DNA of 6,110 nt from Desulfobacteraceae bacterium UBA5852 (GTDB lineage: Bacteria; Desulfobacterota; Desulfobacteria; Desulfobacterales; UBA5852), in contig DJGG01000261.1 of NCBI GenBank assembly GCA_002432195.1, positions 7,056 to 13,165 on the forward strand, in the 5' to 3' direction. Numbering within the stretch: the first letter of the stretch is position 1; each line of letters opens with the position of its first letter. Shown here one piece after another: positions 1 to 5,293 of this stretch. Under the pieces are notes generated by a model. The model ran no database searches, was not told the origin of the DNA, and was given only the letters and a program-made list of their open reading frames with translations. The position numbers and the translations under genes are program-made.

Positions 1-1083
1 ATCGCCCACGACTTCAACAACATCCTCATGGGAATGCAGGGCAACATCTCCCTGCTGCTGTTGCGCCTGGACGGCGAGGACCCGGTGGCCGAGAAGCTGC
101 GCACCCTGGAGGAATACATCCAGGACGGGGCCGGCCTGACCCGCCAGCTGCTGGACTTCGCCAAAGGCGGTCAACGGCGCAGCCAGCCGATGAACCTCAA
201 CGACCTGATTCTCAAGACCGCGCAGATGTTCGGCCGCACCCACAAGGAAATCGCCGTCGACACCACCGGCTTGCGGGCGACCTGGAACGTGGCCGTGGAC
301 CGCGGGCAGATCGAGCAGGTCTTTCTCAATCTCTACCTCAATGCCTGGCAGGCCATGCTCGGCGGCGGCCAACTGGGCCTGGAGACCGAAAACCTCACCA
401 TCGATACCACCATGAGCCAGTCCATCGGCATCGGCCCGGGGCATTTCGTGCGGGTGCGGGTGCGGGATGACGGCGCCGGGATAGAGGAGTCCATCCTGCA
501 GAAAATATTCGACCCTTTTTTCACCACCCGGGAGCGCGGTCGCGGCACGGGCCTGGGGCTTTCCTCCTCCTACGGCATCATCAAGAACCACGGCGGCCTG
601 ATCCAGGTCACGAGCCGCCCCGGCGCGGGGTCCACCTTCGTGCTCTATTTGCCGGCCACTTCCCGCAACGCGGTCACCGAAACCCGGACTCCCGCCGCCC
701 CCATGAAGGGCGCGGGCACCATTCTGGTGGTGGACGACGAGGAGTTCATCATCGAAATCGCCCGGGAGTGGCTCACCGAGCTGGGTTACCAGGTTCTCGA
801 CGCCCGCGGCGGCGCCGAGGCCCTGGAAATTTTCCGGGAGCGGGGGGAGGCCATCGACCTGGTCCTGCTGGACCTGGTGATGCCGGGGATGGACGGCGGC
901 GAGACCTTCGACCGCCTGCGGGCCCTCAAGCCCGATGTCCGGGTGCTGCTCACCAGCGGCTACTCCATCGACGGGCGGGCCAGCGAAATCCGCAAGCGCG
1001 GCTGCCAGGGGTTCATCCAGAAACCCTTCACCATCGGCCAACTCTCGGAAAAAATCCGCAGCATCCTGGCCGGCAGCGCCTGA
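1..1083 (+). CDS. Hybrid sensor histidine kinase with C-terminal receiver domain (5' partial)
   Basis: This is the C-terminal 360 residues of a two-component hybrid kinase. The frame is open from base 1, so the first ATG at 28 is internal and the sensor part lies outside the window. Numbering from the first visible codon, the H-box (AHDFNNIL) gives the phospho-accepting His3. The HATPase_c domain follows: N-box NLYLNAWQA around 110-118, G1 box DDGAG at 156-160, F-box IFDPFFTT near 169-176, and G2 box GRGTGLGL at 180-187. After a short linker comes a receiver domain (about 239-356) with acidic pair Asp245/Asp246, phospho-acceptor Asp291 in LLDLVMPGMDG, switch Thr318 and Lys341 in QKPF. All catalytic residues are present. 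This class autophosphorylates on His and can pass phosphate to its own receiver. No HPt or DNA-binding domain follows, so a separate partner is likely. The ligand cannot be inferred. The stop is TGA at 1081. Confidence 0.95.
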   Translation: MAHDFNNILMGMQGNISLLLLRLDGEDPVAEKLRTLEEYIQDGAGLTRQLLDFAKGGQRRSQPMNLNDLILKTAQMFGRTHKEIAVDTTGLRATWNVAVDRGQIEQVFLNLYLNAWQAMLGGGQLGLETENLTIDTTMSQSIGIGPGHFVRVRVRDDGAGIEESILQKIFDPFFTTRERGRGTGLGLSSSYGIIKNHGGLIQVTSRPGAGSTFVLYLPATSRNAVTETRTPAAPMKGAGTILVVDDEEFIIEIAREWLTELGYQVLDARGGAEALEIFRERGEAIDLVLLDLVMPGMDGGETFDRLRALKPDVRVLLTSGYSIDGRASEIRKRGCQGFIQKPFTIGQLSEKIRSILAGSA

Positions 1084-1126
1084 ACCCGCACTCCGGAGGG
1101 CATCTCCCCGCCGCCGCCCACCGCCC
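1084..1126. other. Convergent intergenic gap
   Basis: These 43 bases separate the stop codons of two convergent genes, the sensor kinase and the reductase. The only symmetry I see is the 8-bp palindrome CTCCGGAG at 1091-1098, which is too short for a stable stem-loop. There is no T-run on either strand. No intrinsic terminator is recognisable, so termination here is either factor-dependent or occurs inside the opposing gene. Confidence 0.6.
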
Positions 1127-2824
1127 TCAGAGCCCCGGGCTGGCCGTCTCGTAAGGCCAGGCCGCCAACCCCCCCTCGATGAAGCGCACCCGCTGGAAAC
1201 CGGCGGCGTTCAAAATACGCTGGGCCTCGTAGCCCCGCATGCTGATTTGGCAATAGGTGAGAATTTCCTTGTCCCGGGGCACCTCGGCCAGGCGGGCCTT
1301 CAATTCCCCCAGGGGGATATGAATCCGCTGGGGAAACGGCAGCCAGACCATGCGGGCCTCTCCGGATTCGCGCACATCCAGCAGCACGGCCTCCCCCTGG
1401 TCCAGCCGTTCCTTGGCCGCCAGCGCGGGTATCCCGTGGGCGAGCCCATCGAGCTTGTTCGTGAGCACATGGGCACAAACGGCCAGGGGATCCAGGGCCG
1501 GACCGAAGGGCGGCGCGTAGCCGAAATCGATGTCCGCCAGCTGGTCCAGCGTCCCGCCGAAATAGATGACGCTGGCGGCCACATCCAGACGCTTGGCGCC
1601 GTTGCCCAGGCCTGCCACCTGGACGCCCAGCAGCCGGCGGTCGCGCCGGGAAGCGATCATTTTGATGATGAATTCCCGGCTGGCGTTCATGTAATGGGGA
1701 ATGTCCTGGCCTGCCCAGGTGGTGACGGCGATGTCCAGGTTCATCTGACGGGCCATGCGCTCCGTGAGACCGGTTTTCCCCAGAGTGTATTCGAAGGCCC
1801 GCACCACGCTGGTGGCGGTGATACCGCTGAACGGCGTGGGCTGCCCGGCGATATGGTTGGCGATCACGCGTCCGTGCTTGTTGGCCGTGGACCCCAGGGG
1901 CACGAAGAGGGTGCTGCCGGCCAGGTTGCCGGCGTAGCGGTTCACGACGCAGTCGCCCCCGGCGTAGATGTCCGGGTCGGTGGTCTGGCAGTACTCGTTG
2001 ACCACGATGCGGTCCCGGCAGAGCAGGTCCGCCTCCCGGGCCAATTGGTCGTTGGGCCGGGTGCCCACGGCCACCACCACGAGGTCCGCCGGGTAGCTGC
2101 CGGCATCCGTGCGCACGCCGGCCACCCGGCCCGTGCCCTCGATGGCCGTGGCGCGTTCCCCCAGCACGAGGTGCACCCCCTGGCTCCGCAGGTAGCGGGC
2201 CGCGAAGCAGGCCACGTCCTCGTCCAGGATGCCGGGCATGATCTGGGGGGCCATCTCGATCACCGTGACCTCGAGCCCCTTGCGCCGCAGGGCCTCGGCC
2301 ATCTCCATGCCGATGAAGCCCGCCCCCACCAGGACGGCCCGGCGAAGGCCCTGGGCGCTCACCTCGCGCACCAGGCTGGCGGCGTGCTCCGGGTGGGTCA
2401 TGAACCAGACGTTCCCCAGGTCGATGCCCGGGATGCGGGGCTTGAAGGCCTGGCCGCCGGTGGCCAGGACGAGCTTGTCATAGGGCAGCACCGATTCCGT
2501 GCCGCTGTCCAGGTGCTTCACGCGCACGGTCTTGGCCACCCGGTCGATGGCCAGGGCCTCGGTGCGGGTGAGCACCGTGACCCCCTTGGCCTTGTCGAAA
2601 AAGGCCGGGGTGCGGGGGATGCCGGCCGGGGTGTGGGTCAGGGCCTCGATGTCGTCGAAATACCCCTCCACGTAATAGGGCAGGCCGCAGGCCCCGTAGG
2701 AGACGATGGCGTCCTTGTCCACGACCGTGATGTTGGCCTCGGGCATGAGGCGCTTCAGACGGCAGGCGGTCTTGGGCCCGCAGGCCACGCCGCCGATGAT
2801 GAGGACGTTCAGGGATCGGGTCAT
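1127..2824 (-). CDS. FAD-dependent CoA-disulfide / persulfide reductase with C-terminal rhodanese domain
   Basis: The product is a 565-residue flavoprotein of the CoA-disulfide reductase family fused to a rhodanese domain (CoADR-Rhd or NADH-dependent persulfide reductase type). Family members use NAD(P)H to reduce CoA disulfide, CoA persulfide or polysulfide sulfur. Visible parts in order are: N-terminal FAD loop (GGVACGPK, 11-18); single redox Cys46 in SYGACGLPYY, the one-cysteine active site of this family; ATGG at 121-124; NAD(P)H-binding GAGFIG at 167-172; second FAD motif DPDIYAGGDCV at 283-293; dimerisation domain with DFGYAPPFG around 433-441; rhodanese domain about 468-561 with sulfur-carrying Cys525 in CQISMRG. 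There is no signal peptide, so it is probably cytoplasmic. The start at 2824 has AAAGGA 7 bases upstream; an in-frame ATG 12 codons earlier (2860) has no good ribosome site and would add MTIILVYGKDPA. The exact substrate cannot be read from sequence. A role in sulfur respiration or CoA redox balance is inferred. Confidence 0.92.
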   Translation of the reverse strand: MTRSLNVLIIGGVACGPKTACRLKRLMPEANITVVDKDAIVSYGACGLPYYVEGYFDDIEALTHTPAGIPRTPAFFDKAKGVTVLTRTEALAIDRVAKTVRVKHLDSGTESVLPYDKLVLATGGQAFKPRIPGIDLGNVWFMTHPEHAASLVREVSAQGLRRAVLVGAGFIGMEMAEALRRKGLEVTVIEMAPQIMPGILDEDVACFAARYLRSQGVHLVLGERATAIEGTGRVAGVRTDAGSYPADLVVVAVGTRPNDQLAREADLLCRDRIVVNEYCQTTDPDIYAGGDCVVNRYAGNLAGSTLFVPLGSTANKHGRVIANHIAGQPTPFSGITATSVVRAFEYTLGKTGLTERMARQMNLDIAVTTWAGQDIPHYMNASREFIIKMIASRRDRRLLGVQVAGLGNGAKRLDVAASVIYFGGTLDQLADIDFGYAPPFGPALDPLAVCAHVLTNKLDGLAHGIPALAAKERLDQGEAVLLDVRESGEARMVWLPFPQRIHIPLGELKARLAEVPRDKEILTYCQISMRGYEAQRILNAAGFQRVRFIEGGLAAWPYETASPGL

Positions 2825-2831
2825 GGCGGGA

Positions 2832-2837
2832 TCCTTT
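2832..2837 (-). promoter_or_regulatory. Ribosome binding site of the reductase gene
   Basis: The minus strand reads AAAGGA here, followed by 7 bases and then ATG at 2824. This is the clearest Shine-Dalgarno sequence in the window. It decides the start in favour of 2824 over the in-frame ATG at 2860, which has only a weak GAG in front of it. Confidence 0.7.
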
Positions 2838-2849
2838 CCGTATACAAGA

Positions 2850-2855
2850 ATTATG
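2850..2855 (-). promoter_or_regulatory. Possible -10 element of the reductase gene
   Basis: The minus strand reads CATAAT, a 5/6 match to the -10 consensus, inside an AT-rich island (about 2835-2882) that stands out in this GC-rich window. Transcription from it would start near 2843, downstream of the alternative ATG at 2860 and upstream of the ribosome site, which agrees with the chosen start. No good -35 box lies 17 bases upstream (the minus strand reads AAGCCC), so it may need an activator or be coincidental. The same island holds the short inverted repeat TATG-AC-CATA. Confidence 0.3.
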
Positions 2856-3039
2856 GTCATATGCTCGATACTGGGCTTATACCCGACCTGCCCCGTCCCT
2901 GGCAATGGGGAGACCATCGGAACCCCTCGCGAGATTCTGGTGGGGAGACGGGTTTTGTCCGCCCGGAAGCCCCTCGTTTCCGGCGGCGCCTCGGAATTCC
3001 GGGTCGTTCGGCGATGCGAGGCTGGGGGGCCGCGGCAAC

Positions 3040-3061
3040 ACCTGGGTCGCGACACCCAGGT
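3040..3061. repeat. Inverted repeat / hairpin downstream of the antiporter gene
   Basis: A perfect 8-bp inverted repeat, ACCTGGGT (3040-3047) and ACCCAGGT (3054-3061), flanks the 6-base loop CGCGAC. It begins about 50 bases past the antiporter stop codon. In antiporter mRNA it would form a stable stem, but no U-run follows on that strand (GTTGCCGCGG), so it is not a classical intrinsic terminator. It could be a non-canonical terminator, a 3' end-stabilising hairpin, or a protein-binding site upstream of the reductase gene. Confidence 0.5.
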
Positions 3062-3111
3062 CAACAGTCGGGCAGGCGCTGGCCGCGGGCAGGGCGGTGA
3101 AAATCAAGCGG

Positions 3112-4911
3112 CTAGGGTGTCTCGGGGGTTTCCAGGGTCAGTCCCACCACCTGCCAGCCGGCGCCCGGCTGGACCTCGGTCTCGGCGGTGAAGACGTGCA
3201 GCCGCCCGCCGGGGTCGATGGCCAGCAGGGGGATGCGCGGGGCTTTCTGCAGATAGTCGGGGTATGTAAAGGTGTCCGTCAGGCGCGTGGTGCGCAGGTC
3301 CGCCCCGTTGGCCAACAGGCTGGCGAGCTTGGCGAAGGTGACCTCGGCGCCGAAAAGGGTCCGCCCCCGGCGCCGGGGGGCGGATTTGAGTTCCCGGGAG
3401 GCGCTCCCGGGCGGGCGGGTGCGGATGGCGAAGACGTTCTGGGGTCCGAACTCCGGTCGGTAGTGCTGCACGCAGAGGGTATTGAAGTCCGCGCTGGGGG
3501 TGATGGCCAGCAGGCGACCGATGCCCGTCAGGTTGAGGTGGCGTTCGGCGTGCTCAGAGGCGGGGTTGCCGTAGTAGGTGGTCAGCCCCGCCAGGCGGGC
3601 CTCGGTGATGCCGCTCCATTTGTCGTCTGCCAGCAGCACCTGGACGCCCTTGGCGTCGAGCTCCCGGGCCAGGGTCAGGGTGACGCGGTTGGCGCCCACG
3701 ATGAGCAGCCCCCGAGGCTCGGGGGCGGCCACGCCCAGCCAGCGGGCGATGGGGCGGGCCGTGGCACTCTGGAGCACCACCGTGCCGATGATCACCAGGA
3801 AGGTCAGGGGCACCATGAGGTCCGCGTCCGGGTAGCCCAGGGCCTCCAACTGGAGGGCGAAGAGGGCCGCGATGGCGGCGGCCACGATTCCCCGGGGGGC
3901 GATCCAGGCCAGGAGGTGGCGTTCCGGCCAGGCGAGATCCGATCCCAGGGCGGCGATCTGGGCGTTCAAGGGCCGCGCCAGAAACTGGATGGCGGCGAGC
4001 ACCGCCAGGGAAGGCCAGCCCAGGGAGGCGAAGCGTTCCAGGTCCATGCGCGCCGCCAGCACGATGAAGAGCACGGAGATGAGCAGGACGCTCAGGCTTT
4101 CCTTGAAGTCCAGGATGGCGTCCAGATCCGCTCCCGGCAGATTGGCCAGCCAGACGCCCATCACCGTGACGGTGAGCAGGCCGCTCTCGGCCTCCAGGTG
4201 GTTGGCCAGGGCAAAGGCGGCACAGACCGCCGCCAGAGCGGCCACGTTCTGCAGGTAGTGGGGAATCCAGTGACGGCGCAGCATCAGGCCGAACGCCTGG
4301 CCCAGGGAGGCCCCGATGACCAGGCCCGCCAGGACGATTTTGCCGAAGACCAGCAGGCTCGTGCCCAGGCCCCCCTCGCCCCCGCCGGCGACGATGAACT
4401 CGAAGACCAGCACTGCCAGGGTGGCCCCGATGGGGTCGATGAGGATGCCCTCCCAGCGCAGGATGTTGGCCACGGCTGCCGAGGGGCGCACCGTGCGGAG
4501 CATGGGCACGATCACCGTGGGCCCGGTGACCACCACGATGGCCCCGAAGAGGAAGGCCACCTCCCAGGAGAACCCCAGGGCCAGCCGCGTGGCCGCCGTG
4601 GTGATCAGCCAGGTCACCAGCATCCCCAGGGTGATCATGCGCCGGATGACGTGGCCGAGGCCGCGGATCTCGTGGAACTTGAGGGTCAGGCTGCCTTCGA
4701 AGAGGATCACGGCCACGGACAGGGAGACGAAGGGAAAGAGCAGGTCCCCCAGGAGGGCGTCGGGGTCCAGGATCCCCAGGAGGGGCCCGGCGGCGATGCC
4801 CGTGGCCAACAGGAAAATGATCGCCGGCAGGCGCACCCGCCAGGCGATCCACTGGCACAGGATTGCCGCCAGCAAAACCCCGGCGAGGGTGACGAGGATG
4901 GATTCGTGCAT
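3112..4911 (-). CDS. Cation:proton antiporter (NhaP-like, Na+/H+ exchanger family) with C-terminal TrkA-like domain
   Basis: The product is a 599-residue inner-membrane antiporter that would exchange Na+ or K+ for H+ in pH and salt homeostasis. Residues 1 to about 393 are a chain of hydrophobic segments (for example 5-25, 28-48, 58-74, 92-112, 117-137, 155-174, 186-210, 221-237, 272-287, 299-318, 336-352, 364-382), the Na+/H+ exchanger fold. Typical motifs are the charged FEG (71-73), TGPT (129-132) in the segment corresponding to the crossover helix, WEGILIDPIGA (153-163) with the likely ion-binding Asp159, and APRG with Arg340. Residues 399-500 resemble a TrkA-N/RCK Rossmann domain (GLLIVGANRV, acidic Asp429-Asp430 after strand 2). 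A soluble tail with a possible TrkA-C-like end follows (about 520-599). This architecture implies gating by a cytoplasmic ligand. The ATG at 4911 has only a G-rich stretch upstream as a ribosome site. The stop is TAG at 3112. Na+ versus K+ specificity cannot be read from sequence. Confidence 0.93.
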   Translation of the reverse strand: MHESILVTLAGVLLAAILCQWIAWRVRLPAIIFLLATGIAAGPLLGILDPDALLGDLLFPFVSLSVAVILFEGSLTLKFHEIRGLGHVIRRMITLGMLVTWLITTAATRLALGFSWEVAFLFGAIVVVTGPTVIVPMLRTVRPSAAVANILRWEGILIDPIGATLAVLVFEFIVAGGGEGGLGTSLLVFGKIVLAGLVIGASLGQAFGLMLRRHWIPHYLQNVAALAAVCAAFALANHLEAESGLLTVTVMGVWLANLPGADLDAILDFKESLSVLLISVLFIVLAARMDLERFASLGWPSLAVLAAIQFLARPLNAQIAALGSDLAWPERHLLAWIAPRGIVAAAIAALFALQLEALGYPDADLMVPLTFLVIIGTVVLQSATARPIARWLGVAAPEPRGLLIVGANRVTLTLARELDAKGVQVLLADDKWSGITEARLAGLTTYYGNPASEHAERHLNLTGIGRLLAITPSADFNTLCVQHYRPEFGPQNVFAIRTRPPGSASRELKSAPRRRGRTLFGAEVTFAKLASLLANGADLRTTRLTDTFTYPDYLQKAPRIPLLAIDPGGRLHVFTAETEVQPGAGWQVVGLTLETPETP

Positions 4912-4967
4912 GGGGTGGCCCCCGGTTTGGATGCGTTGGGCGGTGCGGTGGCCGGTGGTGAATGCTT

Positions 4968-4998
4968 TCTATATGAACCCTCACGGCCCCATAGGCAA
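4968..4998 (-). promoter_or_regulatory. Possible promoter of the antiporter gene
   Basis: The minus strand reads TTGCCT (4998-4993), then 19 bases, then TATAGA (4973-4968); shifting the -10 to CATATA gives 17-base spacing but a poorer match. It is one of the few AT-rich spots in the divergent region and lies about 57 bases upstream of the antiporter ATG. Support is motif similarity only. Confidence 0.25.
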
Positions 4999-5113
4999 GC
5001 CCCCCTCCCGCCCTCGCCGCTGGACGGTCGCCGATACGTTCCAGGGAAGGGGCTGGGCGCGAGCGCCGCTTGACTCCCGGGGCCATCCGCCGTAGCCTCC
5101 GGCCGCCGTCCAT

Positions 5114-5129
5114 GGCGGGCGCGCCCGCC
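5114..5129. repeat. Perfect 16-bp GC palindrome
   Basis: GGCGGGCGCGCCCGCC is its own reverse complement over all 16 bases. It lies between the divergent antiporter and radical SAM genes, 165 bases before the radical SAM ATG. As RNA it could fold into a 6-bp stem with a CGCG loop, but no T-run follows on either strand. A two-fold-symmetric operator or a chance product of high GC are both possible. Confidence 0.5.
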
Positions 5130-5293
5130 TTGCACGCGCCCATCGCACAAAACGGATTCGGGCTCCCGCTCGAGGTCACGCCGAGTTGCCAACCCCAGGC
5201 GACCGGATGGTTGTCGAGGATATGACAGCCAGCGCCAACGCCGGGAAGGGGCCAAAAGACCCTTTGGGGAAGGGTTCACCACAGGTCGCGTCC

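Larger units (their letters stand above)
2825..3111. other. Intergenic region between antiporter and reductase genes
   Basis: This 287-base gap separates two genes on the minus strand. I see no credible gene in it. The reductase-proximal part (2825-2882) is comparatively AT-rich and probably holds that gene's promoter. The middle part is GC-rich, with a 9-base direct repeat TGGGGAGAC at 2906-2914 and 2941-2949 and the 10-bp palindrome CGGAATTCCG at 2992-3001, both possibly chance. The antiporter-proximal part contains the hairpin listed separately. The size and structure argue against simple co-transcription of the two genes. Confidence 0.6.
4912..5293. other. Divergent intergenic region between antiporter and radical SAM genes
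   Basis: This 382-base region should carry the divergent promoters of both neighbours. I see no convincing gene in it; the open frames crossing it lack recognisable protein features. Weak candidates are a minus-strand TATAGA (4968-4973) near TTGCCT (4993-4998), with 19-base spacing, for the antiporter, and a plus-strand TTGACT (5070-5075) with a poor TAGCCT (5093-5098) 17 bases on for the radical SAM gene. Symmetric elements are GGCGC-GA-GCGCC at 5056-5067, the 16-bp palindrome at 5114-5129, and CCAAA-AGACCC-TTTGG at about 5252-5267. No tRNA, riboswitch or terminator is recognisable. Confidence 0.5.

Noticed and set aside
2906..2949. Direct repeat TGGGGAGAC twice, 35 bases apart
   Set aside because: Nine bases in two copies is weak in G-rich DNA, with no further copies and no link to a known site type.
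2824..3064. A longer N-terminus for the reductase starting at 3064
   Set aside because: The extra 80 residues are Arg/Pro-rich and precede a canonical FAD-binding N-terminus. The good ribosome site is in front of 2824.
935..3100. A 721-codon open frame on the + strand
   Set aside because: It lies antisense to the reductase and overlaps the kinase end. Its product is low in recognisable motifs and rich in Gly, His, Pro and Ala, as expected for an antisense shadow in high-GC DNA.
2905..5073. A 722-codon open frame on the + strand
   Set aside because: It is antisense to the antiporter and its product is a Gln/Gly/Asp-rich string with no domain. The antiporter on the other strand has clear transmembrane segments and family motifs.
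5113..5133. Possible sigma-54 promoter (TGGC ... TTGC)
   Set aside because: The spacing between GG and GC is 16 bases, not the required 10.
3554..5179. A 541-codon open frame on the - strand in another frame of the antiporter gene
   Set aside because: Its translation is Pro/Arg/Gly/His-rich with no membrane segments or motifs. It is an out-of-frame shadow.
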